NCBI RefSeq assembly: GCF_900163695.1
Contig: NZ_FUIC01000008.1
Span: forward strand, 124,001-188,000
DNA length: 64,000 nucleotides
From: Gulosibacter sp. 10
GTDB lineage: Bacteria; Actinomycetota; Actinomycetes; Actinomycetales; Microbacteriaceae
Direction: 5' to 3'
The position numbers and the translations under genes were made by a program. Of this stretch, positions 24,866-38,988 are shown piece after piece (position 1 is the stretch's first letter; each line of letters opens with the position of its first letter). Below the pieces are notes generated by a model. The model did no database searches. It was given only the letters and a program-made list of their open reading frames with translations, and was not told the origin of the DNA.

Positions 24866-25903
24866 ATGACCCGCAACCGACCGCTCGGAGCCCTCCCGGT
24901 CCCGATCCTCGCAGCCCCCATGGCGGGAGGACCGTCCACGCCCGAACTCGTGATCGCCGTCGCGGAGGCCGGCGGCTTCGGCTTCCTCGCGGGCGGCTAC
25001 GCGACCGTCGACTCGCTCGCCGAGCAGGTCGGCCGGGTCCGCGCGCGCACCGACCGCTTCGGCGTCAACCTCTTCGTCCCGAACCGCCGGCCGATGGATG
25101 CGGACACCTTCCGCGCCTACGCCGAGGCGCTCGTTCCCGAGGCGGAAGCGCTCGGGGTCGGGATCGATCCGGAGCCCGTGGACGACGACGATCTCTGGAC
25201 GGCGAAGCTCGAGTGGCTGCTCGATCATCCCGTGCCCGTGGTCTCGCTGACCTTCGGACTGCCCGACGCCGCCGAGGTGGCCGCGCTGCACGCCGTCGGC
25301 ACCGCGGTGCTCGCCTCGGTGACCACGCCCGAGGAGGGGCGGAGCGCCGCGGAGCTCGGCGTCGACGGCCTCGTCGTGCAGGGGCCGGGCGCCGGCGGGC
25401 ACAGCGCGGGTCACGATCCGCGCCGGCTCCCCTCCCCCGTCGACGGAGCCGAGCTCGTGCGGCGCGTCGTCGACGGCGTCGGCCTGCCCGTGATCGCGGC
25501 GGGCGGCGTGGACGGCCCCGGCGCGATCCGCGCGCTGCTCGACGCCGGCGCCGAGGCCGTCGCGATCGGCACGCTGCTCCTGCGCTCGGAGGAGGCCGGC
25601 ACCGCACCCGCGCACCGCAGGGCCCTCGCGGACCCGAGGTTCGAGGAGACGGTCGTGACGCACTGCTTCACCGGCCGGCCCGCGCGCGCCCTGCGCAACG
25701 GCTTCATCGAGCGCCACGGCGCGCAGGCGCCGTTCGCCTACCCCGCGGTCCACCACCTCACCCGGCCCATCCGCCGGGCGGCGGCCGCCGCGGAGGACCC
25801 GGAGCGGCTGCACCTGTGGGCCGGGACGGGCTACCGGAGCGCCGAGGAGCGGCCCGCCGGCGAGATCGTCCGCGACCTCGCCGCCGCCCTGCGGCGGGGA
25901 TGA
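24866..25903 (+). CDS. Nitronate monooxygenase (2-nitropropane dioxygenase family)
   Basis: The 345-residue FMN-dependent TIM-barrel enzyme has the N-terminal PILAAPMAGGPSTPEL, the phosphate-binding stretch VIAAGGVDGPGAIRALLDAGAEAV and the active-site region VVQGPGAGGHSAGHD with the expected histidine. The family oxidises alkyl nitronates such as propionate 3-nitronate. The ATG at 24866 has an AAGGAG site 5 nt upstream; the long in-frame reading before it is only an antisense-type shadow of the secA2-like gene. It is 41 nt after that gene and converges with priA. Confidence 0.88.
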   Translation: MTRNRPLGALPVPILAAPMAGGPSTPELVIAVAEAGGFGFLAGGYATVDSLAEQVGRVRARTDRFGVNLFVPNRRPMDADTFRAYAEALVPEAEALGVGIDPEPVDDDDLWTAKLEWLLDHPVPVVSLTFGLPDAAEVAALHAVGTAVLASVTTPEEGRSAAELGVDGLVVQGPGAGGHSAGHDPRRLPSPVDGAELVRRVVDGVGLPVIAAGGVDGPGAIRALLDAGAEAVAIGTLLLRSEEAGTAPAHRRALADPRFEETVVTHCFTGRPARALRNGFIERHGAQAPFAYPAVHHLTRPIRRAAAAAEDPERLHLWAGTGYRSAEERPAGEIVRDLAAALRRG

Positions 25904-25939
25904 TCGCGGCGCGCTCCTCGGCGGGCGGCCCGTCGCGGC

Positions 25940-27976
25940 TTAGAAGATGTCCGGCGCATCCATCTTGACGCGCAGCGTCGAGGCCGGCCGGTGCCCGCCT
26001 CGACGGGCGGCTCCCGCACGGGCGCTCGTCGCGCGGGTGACGAGCTCGCTCTTCAGCGCCGCTGCGATCTCGGCGCCCGCGCGATAGGGGAAGCGGAGCA
26101 CGGCCCGCTGCAGGTTCGCGTCCTCGGGGTCCGGCACCGGCCCGAGGACGTGGAGCCCCGCCGGGTCGAGATCGCGGAGCCGGCGGAGCGCGCCGTCCAC
26201 CTCGTCCTCGCTGCCCCGCACCGACGCGACCCGCACCGCGGGCGGGAATTCCAGGGCCCGGCGCTCGTCCAGCTCGTGATCGAGCCAGGACTCCTGCTGC
26301 CAGTCCCGGAGGGCGACCAGCGGAGCCGAGGGGGCGCCGGTGAGCATCACCGAGCCGCCCCGGGCTGCGAGCGCGGCGGCGTTCGACCAGGCGCGCAGCG
26401 CGAACACCACGGTGTCGAGCGACTCGCGCATGAGCGCCCCCTCGGTGTCGAGCAGCAGTACCGCCCGGTAGCCGCCCTCGGCGACCGGCTCGGCGCCGCG
26501 CGTGGAGATCACCAGGGCGGGCTCGTCCGGCACGCCGACGACGCGCTTCTCGCCGTCGGCGACCAGCACCTTGGCGCCCGGGAACGCCCTGCCCAGCTCC
26601 TCGGCCGTCCGCTCGTGCCCCGCGCCGGTGCCCCGCAGCTGCTGCCCGCTGCACTCCGGGCAGAGCCACGCCGCGTGCACCTGCCCGCACACCGTGCAGC
26701 TCGGCGCCGCGTTCGCGTGCCGCTGGCCGAGCGGCCCTCCGCAGCGGGTGCAGCGCGCGAGCGTCCGGCAGTGCGCGCAGGCCAGCCCCGGGCGATAGCC
26801 CGCGCGGCCCACCTGGACGAGCACCGGACCGCGCTCGAGCCCCTCGCGCGCCGCGCGCCACGCCGCCTCGGGGATGCGCGCGGCCTGCGCCCGGGGGTCG
26901 TCCGTCATGGTCGTCGAGGCGGGGATGATGCGCGGGCGGGAGCGACGCGACGGCGCGAACTCGCGCAGCCATCCCGTGCGCACGAGCCGGCGCGCCTCGA
27001 GCGAGGGCGAATGGCTCGCGAACACGATGCCCGCCCCCTCGATCCCGCTGCGCATGAGCGCGACCTCGCGGCTGTGCGCATAGGGGGCGTGGGGCTCGCG
27101 ATACGACTCGTCGCCGTCGTCCCACATCAGGATCATGCCGAGCTCGTGAGCCGGCGCGTACACCGCCGCGCGGTTGCCCACGATCACCTGGGGGATGGGC
27201 TCGAGGGCGCGGAGGAACTGCTCGTAGCGGGGCTTGGGCTTGTGCCGCCCGTCGATCGGGCGGATGCGCGACGCCGGCAGCTGCGCGCCGAACCGCTCGA
27301 GCGCCAGGTCGAGATCCCGGTAGTCGGGCAGCAGCACCAGCACCGACCTGCCGCGCGCGAGGGTCGCGGCGGCGATCTCCGCGAACGTCGAGAGGTATCG
27401 GGGCGCGCCCTCGGCGACGCCGGGCACCGCCCGCAGCGCGATGCGCGCGCCATCGCCCTCCGCGGCGAGCGCGACCGCCGCCTCCTCGCCGTAGTCCTCC
27501 GCGAGCGATCCCGACGGCGGTGCGAGCGGCTCCTCCGCGGGAATCGGATCCGCCTCCCGCTCCTCGAGCCATTCCTGCTCGAGGCGCACCGAGCGATTCG
27601 GGATCGCGAGCCGCAGCACATCGGCCATCGTCCCGGCCTGGCGGTCCGCGACGCGCCGGGCGAGCTCCGCGATGGGCGCCGTCAGCACCCGTGCCGGGGA
27701 TTCGAGGGAGTCGAGCGGGGCGAGACGCCCCGAGTACTCGGGGGTGGCAGCCGTGCCGAGCACGAATCCGCGCACCAGGCGGCCGCCCGTGCGCAGGGGC
27801 GCCTTCACGCGCATCCCGGCGCCGACCCGGCCGCGCAGCGCCGGCGGGATCTCGTACTCGAAGACGCGATCGAGCTGCGGCAGCGGGGAGTCGAGCACCA
27901 CGCGGGCGACGCGGTGCTCCTCCTCCCCCTGCCCGGCCCCGGGGGTCGGGTCCGGCGCGCCGCCGCCCCCGAGCAT
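25940..27976 (-). CDS. priA: PriA-like primosomal protein N' (helicase motifs degenerate)
   Basis: PriA restarts stalled replication forks. The 678-residue protein has the N-terminal 3'-DNA-end-binding domain (VFEYEIPPALRGRVGAGMRVKAPL) and a zinc-binding region with eight cysteines (CAHC, CTRC, CTVC, CPEC). The Walker A site is lost: where GVTGSGKT is expected the sequence reads GVAEGAPR. The DEEH box has become WDDGDESY. This loss is known for actinobacterial PriA, which is thought to load partners without unwinding DNA. The ATG at 27976 is 2 nt after the metK stop. It ends facing the accessory block rather than being followed by fmt. Confidence 0.92.
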   Translation of the reverse strand: MLGGGGAPDPTPGAGQGEEEHRVARVVLDSPLPQLDRVFEYEIPPALRGRVGAGMRVKAPLRTGGRLVRGFVLGTAATPEYSGRLAPLDSLESPARVLTAPIAELARRVADRQAGTMADVLRLAIPNRSVRLEQEWLEEREADPIPAEEPLAPPSGSLAEDYGEEAAVALAAEGDGARIALRAVPGVAEGAPRYLSTFAEIAAATLARGRSVLVLLPDYRDLDLALERFGAQLPASRIRPIDGRHKPKPRYEQFLRALEPIPQVIVGNRAAVYAPAHELGMILMWDDGDESYREPHAPYAHSREVALMRSGIEGAGIVFASHSPSLEARRLVRTGWLREFAPSRRSRPRIIPASTTMTDDPRAQAARIPEAAWRAAREGLERGPVLVQVGRAGYRPGLACAHCRTLARCTRCGGPLGQRHANAAPSCTVCGQVHAAWLCPECSGQQLRGTGAGHERTAEELGRAFPGAKVLVADGEKRVVGVPDEPALVISTRGAEPVAEGGYRAVLLLDTEGALMRESLDTVVFALRAWSNAAALAARGGSVMLTGAPSAPLVALRDWQQESWLDHELDERRALEFPPAVRVASVRGSEDEVDGALRRLRDLDPAGLHVLGPVPDPEDANLQRAVLRFPYRAGAEIAAALKSELVTRATSARAGAARRGGHRPASTLRVKMDAPDIF

Positions 27977-27978
27977 CG

Positions 27979-29172
27979 TCAGTCGAGCGCCGCGCGCAGC
28001 GCTTCCACGCGGTCGGTGCGCTCCCACGTGAACTCGGGCAGCTCGCGGCCGAAGTGGCCGTACGCCGAGGTGAGCGAGTAGATGGGGCGGGTGAGGTCGA
28101 GATCCCGGATGATCGCGCCCGGCCGCAGGTCGAAGACGCGCTCGACCGCGGCGACGATGCGCGCGGGCTCGACGGTGTGCGTGCCGAAGGTCTCGCAGTA
28201 GAGGCCGACCGGCTCGGAGGAGCCGATGGCGTAGGCCACCTGGAATTCCGCGCGCTTCGCGAAGCCCGCCGCGACCACGTTCTTCGCGACCCAGCGCATG
28301 GCGTAGGCGGCGGAGCGGTCGACCTTGGACGGGTCCTTGCCCGAGAAGGCCCCGCCGCCGTGGCGCGCCATCCCGCCGTAGGTGTCGACGATAATCTTCC
28401 GCCCGGTGAGCCCGGCGTCCGCGGCGGGGCCGCCGAGCACGAAGGGCCCGGCCGGGTTCACGAACACCTTGAGCTCCGAGGCGTCGAGCCCGAGCCCGCC
28501 GAGGACGGCGTCGATGACCTCGGCGCGGACGTCCCGCCGCAGCCGCTCGAGCGGGATGTCGCCGTCGTGCTGGGTCGAGACGACCACGGTGTCGACGGTG
28601 CGGGGCACGTCGTCCTCGTCGTAGCCGATCGTCACCTGGGTCTTGCCGTCGGGGCGCAGGTAGCCGAGCACGCCGTTCTTGCGCACCTCCGTGAGCCGCT
28701 CCGAGAGGCGGTGCGCGACCCAGACGGGCAGCGGCATGAGCTCGGGGGTCTCGTCGCTCGCGTATCCGAACATGATGCCCTGGTCGCCGGCGCCGAGCTT
28801 CGCGATCTCGTCCTCGCCGCCGCCCTCGCGATGCTGCAGCGAGGTCTCCACGCCGCTCGCGATCTCGGCCGACTGGGCGCCCACCGAGGCGGAGACGCCG
28901 CAGAGGTTGCCGTCGAAGCCCATGTCGCTCGACACGAAGCCGATCTCCGTGATGGTGCGGCGGACGATGCCGGCGATGTCGGCGTAGCCCTCGGTGCGGA
29001 TCTCGCCCGCGACGTGGACCTGTCCGGTGGTGACGAGCGTCTCGACCGCGACTCGGGAGTTGGGATCCTGCCTGAGCAGATCGTCGAGGATGCCGTCGGA
29101 GATCTGATCGCAGATCTTGTCGGGGTGGCCTTCGGTCACCGATTCCGACGTGAAGAGGCGGAGTGCTGACAT
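27979..29172 (-). CDS. metK: S-adenosylmethionine synthetase
   Basis: MetK makes SAM from methionine and ATP, supplying for example RsmB. The 397-residue protein has the signatures [20 protein letters not shown], the methionine loop [12 protein letters not shown] and the P-loop [20 protein letters not shown]. The ATG at 29172 gives the family length; the further in-frame upstream codons are not conserved. The 94 nt upstream to coaBC show no riboswitch that I recognise. Confidence 0.97.
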   Translation of the reverse strand: MSALRLFTSESVTEGHPDKICDQISDGILDDLLRQDPNSRVAVETLVTTGQVHVAGEIRTEGYADIAGIVRRTITEIGFVSSDMGFDGNLCGVSASVGAQSAEIASGVETSLQHREGGGEDEIAKLGAGDQGIMFGYASDETPELMPLPVWVAHRLSERLTEVRKNGVLGYLRPDGKTQVTIGYDEDDVPRTVDTVVVSTQHDGDIPLERLRRDVRAEVIDAVLGGLGLDASELKVFVNPAGPFVLGGPAADAGLTGRKIIVDTYGGMARHGGGAFSGKDPSKVDRSAAYAMRWVAKNVVAAGFAKRAEFQVAYAIGSSEPVGLYCETFGTHTVEPARIVAAVERVFDLRPGAIIRDLDLTRPIYSLTSAYGHFGRELPEFTWERTDRVEALRAALD

Positions 29173-29266
29173 TGTTGACTCTCTTTCCCTGGGAGTGCGC
29201 GCCGCTTCGCCTGCGCTCGGCGGCACGTGGGAGGACTGCGGAGTGATGGTGCGCCGTCGAGGACGG

Positions 29267-30514
29267 CTATTCGTGCTCGTGCACGAGGTCCAGGATGCTA
29301 TCGGCCACCGACATCTTGTCGCCCACGGCCTCGGACACGACGTGCCCGTCGAGGTCGAGGATCTGGATGGCCGTCTCGTCGCGGGCGAAGCCGTGGTGCC
29401 ATCCGACGCGGTTGAGCACCAGGAAGTCGCATCCCTTGCGTCGGATCTTCGCGCGCCCCAGCTCGAGGCGCGCCTCGTCGTCCTCCTCCGTCTCGGCGGC
29501 GAAGCCGATGATGGTCTGGCCCGGCACGCGGGCCGCGACCATGTTCTTGAGGATGTCCGGGTTCTTCTTGAAGGTCAGGGTGAGGTCGTCGCCCGTGGCC
29601 TCCTTCTTGATCTTGCCCGCCTGGACGTGCTCGGGGCGGTAGTCCGCCACGGCGGCCGCCATCACGATCGCGTCCTGCCGCGGCGCGAGCTCGGCGCAGG
29701 CGGCGGCCATCTGCTCCGCGCTCGAGACGAGCACGACGCGGACGTCCTCCGGGGTCGGCACCTCGATGTTCGCCGCGACGAGGGTGACCTCGGCGCCGCG
29801 CTCGGCCGCCTTCCGGGCGATCGCGACGCCCTGCCTGCCGGAGGAGCGGTTGCCGAGGAAGCGCACCGGGTCGATGGGCTCGCGGGTGCCGCCCGCGGTG
29901 ACGAGGACCGTGTGGCCCACGAGATCCCGGCCGCGCTCGGCCGCGAGGCGCTCGCGCTGCCCGCGGCGCGCCGCCGAGACGATCGCGTTCACGATCTCCT
30001 CGGGCTCCGCGAGCCGCCCGGGGCCCTCGTCGCTGCCCGTGAGCCGCCCCGATTCGGGCCCCACGAAGGTCACGCCGCGCTCGTCGAGCCGCCTGGCGTT
30101 GGCCTGCGTCGCGGGGTTCTGCCACATCTCGGTGTGCATGGCGGGGGCCACGACCACGGGCGCGAGGGAGGCGAGCACCGTGTTCGTGAGCAAGTCGTCG
30201 GCCATGCCGGTCGCGAGCTTGGCCAGCGTGTTGGCGGTCGCGGGGACCACGGCGATCACGTCGGCCGATTGGCCGAGCGCCACGTGCTGCACCGTGTCGA
30301 CGTTCTCGTAGAGATCCGTCCGCACCGGGTTGCCGCTGATCGCCTCGAAGGTCGGCGCGCCGACGAAGCGGAGCGCGGCCCCGGTCGCGATCACGTCCAC
30401 GTGGTGGCCGAGCAGCACGAGCGAGCGGATGACGGAGACGGCCTTGTAGGCGGCGATGCCGCCCGTGACGCCGACCGCCACCCGCAGCGAGGAACCCCCG
30501 AGGGCGCCCATCAT
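29267..30514 (-). CDS. coaBC: Bifunctional phosphopantothenoylcysteine synthetase/decarboxylase
   Basis: CoaBC makes 4'-phosphopantetheine for coenzyme A. The 415-residue protein has the flavin-dependent CoaC domain (1-190: [17 protein letters not shown], active-site His in [15 protein letters not shown]) and the CoaB domain (195-415: [39 protein letters not shown]). It starts 6 nt after rpoZ (ATG at 30514, with a second Met immediately following). The order gmk-rpoZ-coaBC-metK-priA is typical of Actinobacteria. Confidence 0.96.
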   Translation of the reverse strand: MMGALGGSSLRVAVGVTGGIAAYKAVSVIRSLVLLGHHVDVIATGAALRFVGAPTFEAISGNPVRTDLYENVDTVQHVALGQSADVIAVVPATANTLAKLATGMADDLLTNTVLASLAPVVVAPAMHTEMWQNPATQANARRLDERGVTFVGPESGRLTGSDEGPGRLAEPEEIVNAIVSAARRGQRERLAAERGRDLVGHTVLVTAGGTREPIDPVRFLGNRSSGRQGVAIARKAAERGAEVTLVAANIEVPTPEDVRVVLVSSAEQMAAACAELAPRQDAIVMAAAVADYRPEHVQAGKIKKEATGDDLTLTFKKNPDILKNMVAARVPGQTIIGFAAETEEDDEARLELGRAKIRRKGCDFLVLNRVGWHHGFARDETAIQILDLDGHVVSEAVGDKMSVADSILDLVHEHE

Positions 30515-30520
30515 CGGCGG

Positions 30521-30856
30521 CTACTCGGATTCTGCCGGGCTGACCGAGTCGTCGCCGAAGTCCAGCAGGTCCTCCGCGGACTCCTCGAGCACGATCTCCT
30601 CCTGCTTGGGCTCGTGCATGACGAGCTTGCCCTCGTTGATCTCGCGCAGCGCGATCGACAGCGGCTTGTCGTCCACGTTGGAGTCGACGAGCGGCCCGAC
30701 GTTGTTGTAGATGGCGCCGTCCTGCAGGTCGCTGTAGTAGTCGTTGATCTGCCGCGCGCGCTTGGATGCGAAGGTCACCAGCTGATAGCTGCTGTCGACG
30801 CGGTTCAGCAGATCGTCCAGCGGCGGATCGATGATCCCCTTGGGCTTGTCAATCAT
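30521..30856 (-). CDS. rpoZ: RNA polymerase omega subunit
   Basis: Omega helps fold and assemble the beta' subunit of RNA polymerase. The 111-residue protein has the omega core ([39 protein letters not shown]-like segment) and an acidic C-terminal tail. It follows gmk by 11 nt and has a GAGAGGA ribosome site. Confidence 0.95.
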   Translation of the reverse strand: MIDKPKGIIDPPLDDLLNRVDSSYQLVTFASKRARQINDYYSDLQDGAIYNNVGPLVDSNVDDKPLSIALREINEGKLVMHEPKQEEIVLEESAEDLLDFGDDSVSPAESE

Positions 30857-30867
30857 GCGGAGTCCTC

Positions 30868-31767
30868 TCAGTCGTTGATGTCGTGGTCGAGCCCCATGAG
30901 CCGCACGATCTCCTGCGCGGCCCGGGGAACGGTGTCGTTCACGACGCGGGCGTCGAACTCGTCCTGTGCGGCGAGCTCGACCTTCGCGGTCGCGAGTCGG
31001 CGGTCCTGTTCCTCCGGGGACTCGGTGCCCCTGCCGATGAGCCGGTTGACGAGCTCGTCCCAGCTCGGCGGCAGCAGAAACACCATTCTAGCCTCTGGCA
31101 TGTGCTCGCGGACCTGGCGTGCCCCCTGGAGGTCGATCTCGAGCAGCACGGGGCGCTCCTGCGCGAGATGCTCGAGGATGGGGCCGCGCGGCGTGCCGTA
31201 GCGGTACGAGTTGTGCACCGTGGCGTATTCGAGCAGTTCGTCCTCCGCGATGAGCCGGTCGAACTCGTCCTCGCCGAGGAAGTAGTAGTCCCTGCCCTCG
31301 ACCTCGCCCGGCCGCGGCGCGCGCGTGGTGGCGGAGACCGAGATGTGCACCTGCGGATAGTGCTCGCGGATGTACCGGGAGACGGTGCCCTTCCCCACCG
31401 CGGTGGGGCCGGCGAGCACCACGACCCGCGGCGCCTGCGGGCTCGACCGCTCCCAGCCCTCCAGGAACTCCTCGAGCCGCGCCCGCTGGTTGCGGCCGAG
31501 CCCGCCGAGCCGCTTGACCGGCGCGATCCCCAGGTCGGCGAGGATCCGCTCCGTCTTGGTCACCCCGATATGGGGGATCGAGCGCAGGAACTGCGTGACG
31601 CGCAGCGAGGCCGCGGCGCTCTCGGGGTTCTCGGACGCCGCGAGCACGTCGAGCGGCCGGGCCGCGCCGCTCGCCATCCGCGCCTTGATCGACGCGCGGG
31701 CGCGCCGGGCCGCGACCGCCGCGCGGGAGGCCGCGACGCGGTCGACGGGTGGGGGTGTCTGGTTCAT
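30868..31767 (-). CDS. gmk: mIHF-guanylate kinase fusion
   Basis: The 299-residue protein has two parts. Residues 1-110 match mycobacterial-type integration host factor: a basic helix rich in RRARA, then [30 protein letters not shown] and a C-terminal helix, the helix-two-turn-helix DNA-binding domain. Residues 114-299 are guanylate kinase (P-loop [41 protein letters not shown]), which makes GDP from GMP. In mycobacteria mihF and gmk are adjacent separate genes. The ATG at 31767 overlaps the pyrF stop (ATGA) and there is no start with a good ribosome site between the domains, so a true fusion is likely. Confidence 0.92.
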   Translation of the reverse strand: MNQTPPPVDRVAASRAAVAARRARASIKARMASGAARPLDVLAASENPESAAASLRVTQFLRSIPHIGVTKTERILADLGIAPVKRLGGLGRNQRARLEEFLEGWERSSPQAPRVVVLAGPTAVGKGTVSRYIREHYPQVHISVSATTRAPRPGEVEGRDYYFLGEDEFDRLIAEDELLEYATVHNSYRYGTPRGPILEHLAQERPVLLEIDLQGARQVREHMPEARMVFLLPPSWDELVNRLIGRGTESPEEQDRRLATAKVELAAQDEFDARVVNDTVPRAAQEIVRLMGLDHDIND

Positions 31768-32653
31768 GCAAATGCGGTTTTCAGTGTTGCCAGCTGGGTG
31801 TCGATCGCACGATCGAGGCCGTCGAGGCCGTTCTCGAGCATGCCGCGCGAAGAGGTCACGATGACATTCTCCGCCGACTTGCCGAAAATCCTCCGTACGT
31901 CGGCGAACTCCGCGCCCTGATGCCCGAACCCGGGCGCGAGGATGGGCGTGTTCGGCTCGGCCGCGAGGTCCTCGGTGTCGATGTCGAGCAGATCGAGGTC
32001 CACGGTGGCGCCGATGACGACGCCCACCGACCCCTGCTCGCGCCCGGCCGAGTGCTCGCGGTTCCACTGCGCGGCGCGCGCCGCGATGCCGCCCGCCACC
32101 GTGCGGCCCTCCTGCGAGCCCCGCACCCGGCGCGCGGTCTGCACCGACGCCGACTCGGGGTTGGAGGTCGCCGCCAGGACGAACAGCCCCTTGCCGTAGG
32201 ACTCCGTCATGTCCAGCGGCTTCCTGAAGGTATCGAAGCCCTGGTACGGGTTGATCGTCATCGCATCCGCCTCGAGCGGCATGCCGGGCGTGAGCCACGC
32301 TTCGGCGTAGGCGTCGAGCGTCGACCCGACGTCGCCGCGCTTCACGTCCGCGATCACGATGAGCCCGGCCTCGCGGGCCGCCGCGAAGACGTCCTCGAGC
32401 ACCTTGAAGCCGTTGGCCCCGAAGCGCTCGTAGAACGCGACCTGCGGCTTGACGATGCCGACCCGGCCCCGGAGCTTCTCGATGATGCGCAGGCCGAACT
32501 CGTGCGCGCCGACCGCGGAGACCGGCAGCCCCCACTGCTCGAGCAGATAGGTGTGCGGATCGATGCCCACGCAGAGGTGGCCGTACTCGTCCATGGTCTC
32601 GGCGAGCCGGACCCCGAAGGGCCTCGGGTCCACGATCGGGATCGTCGAAGTGA

Positions 32654-32657
<4 letters not shown>
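31764..32657 (-). CDS. pyrF: Orotidine 5'-phosphate decarboxylase (type 2)
   Basis: PyrF makes UMP from OMP. The 297-residue long form, common in Actinobacteria, has the catalytic [17 protein letters not shown]-like HLCVGIDPH at the start, VATSNPES-like [10 protein letters not shown] and the phosphate site [12 protein letters not shown]. The GTG start at 32657 overlaps the carB stop as GTGA. pyrD and pyrE are not in this window. Confidence 0.95.
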
Positions 32658-35953
<3,296 letters not shown>

Positions 35954-35973
35954 TGTAGTGAGGGCTCCTAGGG

Positions 35974-37119
35974 TTACTTCGCGGACTTGTGGGCGGCGAC
36001 CATGTCGCGGAATCGGTCGAACAGGGGGGCCGCGTCGTGCGGGCCCGAGGCCGCCTCGGGGTGGAACTGCACCGAGAAGGCGGGGATGTCGAGGCAGCGC
36101 AGCCCCTCGACGACCTGGTCGTTGAGCCCGATGTGGCTCACCTCGACCCTGCCGAAGCCGGCGGGCGAGTCGACGGCGCCCTCGAGCGGCACGTCCACGG
36201 CGAACCCGTGGTTCTGCGCGGTGATCTCGACGCGGTTGGTGGCGGTGTCGCGCACCGGCTGGTTCACGCCGCGGTGCCCGAAGGGCAGCTTGTAGGTGCC
36301 GAAGCCGAGCGCGCGGCCGAGCAGCTGGTTGCCGAAGCAGATGCCCATGTACGGCAGTCCGTCGCGGAGCAGCTCCTGCAGGGTGCCCACCTGCTGCTCG
36401 TTCGCCTCCGGGTCGCCGGGGCCGTTCGAGTAGAACACGGCGTCGACGTCGAGGGCGCGGATCTGGTCCGCCGTGGTCTCGGCGGGCAGCACGTGCACGT
36501 CGAAGCCGCGGGTGTTGAGGTTCCGGATGGTGGCCTTCTTGATGCCGAGGTCGAGCAGTGCGACGGAGCCGACCCGCTCCCCCTCCAGCGTGTGCTCGGA
36601 GAGGTAGGCCTCCTTGGTGGTCACCACGTCGGAGAGGTAGCGGCCCGCCATGGCGGGCTGCTCCCGGACGCGCTCGAGCAGCTGCTCGGCGGGCAGGCCC
36701 GCGGCCTCGCCCGAGAAGACGCCGGCGCGCATCGCGCCGGCGTCGCGGATGCGGCGGGTGAGCGCGCGGGTGTCGATCTCGCTGATGCCCACGATGCCCT
36801 GCTCGGTCAGCGCCGTCTCGAGGTCGCCCTCGGCGCGGAAGTTGGAGACCACGCGGCTCGGGTCGCGGACGACGTAGCCGGCCACCCAGAAGCGGTCCGA
36901 CTCCATGTCCGCGGCGTTGACGCCGGTGTTGCCGATGTGCGGAGCCGTCTGCACGACGATCTGCCCGGCGAAGCTGGGGTCCGAGAGCGTCTCCTGGTAG
37001 CCGGTCATGCCGGTGGTGAAGACGATCTCGCCGAGACGCTCACCGGTTGCGCCGTATGCGAATCCCTCGTAGCGGGTTCCGTCCTCAAGGACCAGAACGG
37101 CGGGGTCGGTGCGGATCAT
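35974..37119 (-). CDS. carA: Carbamoyl-phosphate synthase small subunit (glutaminase)
   Basis: CarA hydrolyses glutamine and feeds ammonia to CarB. The 381-residue protein has the CPSase small-chain domain (1-185) and a class I glutamine amidotransferase domain with Cys in [10 protein letters not shown] and the His/Glu pair in [10 protein letters not shown]. The usual GICLGHQ is slightly changed (Phe, Asn), but the cysteine is kept. The ATG at 37119 overlaps the stop of the preceding membrane protein. Confidence 0.96.
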   Translation of the reverse strand: MIRTDPAVLVLEDGTRYEGFAYGATGERLGEIVFTTGMTGYQETLSDPSFAGQIVVQTAPHIGNTGVNAADMESDRFWVAGYVVRDPSRVVSNFRAEGDLETALTEQGIVGISEIDTRALTRRIRDAGAMRAGVFSGEAAGLPAEQLLERVREQPAMAGRYLSDVVTTKEAYLSEHTLEGERVGSVALLDLGIKKATIRNLNTRGFDVHVLPAETTADQIRALDVDAVFYSNGPGDPEANEQQVGTLQELLRDGLPYMGICFGNQLLGRALGFGTYKLPFGHRGVNQPVRDTATNRVEITAQNHGFAVDVPLEGAVDSPAGFGRVEVSHIGLNDQVVEGLRCLDIPAFSVQFHPEAASGPHDAAPLFDRFRDMVAAHKSAK

Positions 37120-37637
37120 TTGTGCTCCTCACGGGTTGCGTGTTCGGTTGCGGTGATGGTGGTGATCGCCTCGAGCAGCGCCCGTCGCGCCGAGGGCTCG
37201 ACGATGCGGAGGAAGGTCTCGACCGAGAGTTCGGGGCCGAGCTGCCATTGGACGGCGATCAGGCCGTCGGGTTCGACGGCGCGGTCGATCGTGGCCTGCG
37301 TGCGGGCCACGAGGGTGATGCGCTCGCGCGGGATGAAGAAGGGGTCCTCGGCGGCGATCCCGATCGCGACGCCCTGGGGATGCACCTCGACCACGGCGCG
37401 GCCGCGGTAGCCGAAGGGGCGGACGGCGATGCGCTCGAGCGCCGTGCCGGTGTACGAGGTCGCGACGTAGTGCGCGTCGTCCACCGCGAGCCGCGGGGCG
37501 CCGAGCCCCGCCGGCAGCGCCGGGGGCGCCGGGATCGCGGACTGCTTGCGGACGCGACGGCGCCAGCCGAGCCACATGCCGAGGACGATGAGCCCGAGGA
37601 AGGCCAGGATGCCGAGGGTGACGAGAGCGACTTCCAT
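37116..37637 (-). CDS. Membrane-anchored PH-like protein of the pyr operon
   Basis: The 173-residue protein has one N-terminal transmembrane helix (about 3-24), a basic stop-transfer GWRRRVRKQ and a soluble domain (about 45-165). The family is recognised mainly from its position: actinobacterial pyr operons, for example in Mycobacterium, carry a membrane protein of this kind between pyrC and carA. Its function is unknown. It lies 5 nt after pyrC and overlaps carA by 4 nt, so it is translated with them. Confidence 0.8.
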   Translation of the reverse strand: MEVALVTLGILAFLGLIVLGMWLGWRRRVRKQSAIPAPPALPAGLGAPRLAVDDAHYVATSYTGTALERIAVRPFGYRGRAVVEVHPQGVAIGIAAEDPFFIPRERITLVARTQATIDRAVEPDGLIAVQWQLGPELSVETFLRIVEPSARRALLEAITTITATEHATREEHK

Positions 37638-37642
37638 GGCTC

Positions 37643-38988
37643 CTACTCCCCGCTCTCCGCGATGCGCGTCCGGCTGGCCCGGGCGACGTCCTGCTCGGGC
37701 GCGGTGCGCCCGTCGCGCACCGTGAACGTGCCGCGATAGATCGTGTGGCGGACCGAGCCCGGCAGCTCCAGGCCGAGGTAGGGCGAGTTGACGGACTTGC
37801 CGGCCAGGTCGTCCTCGGTGAACACGCTCGACGTCTCGGCGTCGTACAGCACGAGGTTCGCGGGCTCGCCCGCGGCGAGCGGGCGCCCGGCCTCCCCCGC
37901 CGCGCCGATGCGCGCCGGGGCCTCGCTCATGACCCGGGCGACGCCGCGCCAGTCGAGCAGGCCGGTCTCGACCATCGCGAGCTGGACGATGCGCAGCGCG
38001 GATTCGAGGCCGACCATGCCCATCGAGGCGTGATCCCACTCCTTCTGCTTGCTGTCCATCGGGTGCGGCGCGTGGTCGGTGCCGACCACGTCGATCGTGC
38101 CGTCGGCGAGGGCCTGGCGGAGCACCTCCACGTCGGCGTCCGTGCGCAGCGGCGGGTTCACCTTGAAGCGGGCGTCGAAGCCGCGCACCTTCTCCTCCGT
38201 GAGCAGCAGGTGGTGCGGCGTCACCTCGGCCGTCACGGCGATGCCGCGCGCCTTGGCCCAGCGGACCACGTCGACCGCCGTCGCGGTGGACAGGTGGCAT
38301 ACGTGCACGCGCGAGCCGACCTGCTCGGCCAGCAGCGCGTCGCGCGCGACGATCGAGGTCTCCGCGGACTCCGGCCAGCCGCCCAGGCCGAGCTCGGCGG
38401 ACAGGGCGCCCTCGTTCATCTGCGCGCCGACGGTGAGCTTCGGCTCCTGCGCGTGCTGGGCGACCACGCCGTCGAAGGACTTCACGTACTCGAGCGCCCG
38501 TCGCATGATGAGCGGATCGAACACGCACCTGCCGTCGTCCGAGAACACGCGCACGCGCGCCCGGGAATCGGCCATCGATCCGAGCTCGGCGAGCTGCTCG
38601 CCGTCCTGCCCGACGGTGACCGCGCCGATCGGGTGCACGTCGGCGTAGCCGGCGTCGCGGCCGAGCGCCCAGACCGACTCCACCACGCCGGCGGAGTCCT
38701 GCACGGGCTTCGTGTTCGGCATCGCGAAGATCGTGGTGAAGCCGCCCTTGGCGGCGGCGCGGCTGCCCGTCAGCACGGTCTCCGAGGACTCGAAGCCGGG
38801 CTCGCGCAGGTGCACGTGCAGGTCCACGAGCCCGGGGAGGGCGATCAGGCCGGATGCGTCGACGATCTCGGCGCGCTCGGGCGCCTCGATCGTCCCCGGG
38901 GCGGCGATCTCGGCGATCGCGCCGCCCTCGATGAGGATGTCGCGGGGGTCCTCGCCGTACGGCTTCGCGCCGCGGATCAGGATGGTGG

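Noticed and set aside
29173-29266. A SAM riboswitch before metK
   Set aside because: I could not find a conserved riboswitch core or a clear expression platform in these 94 nt.
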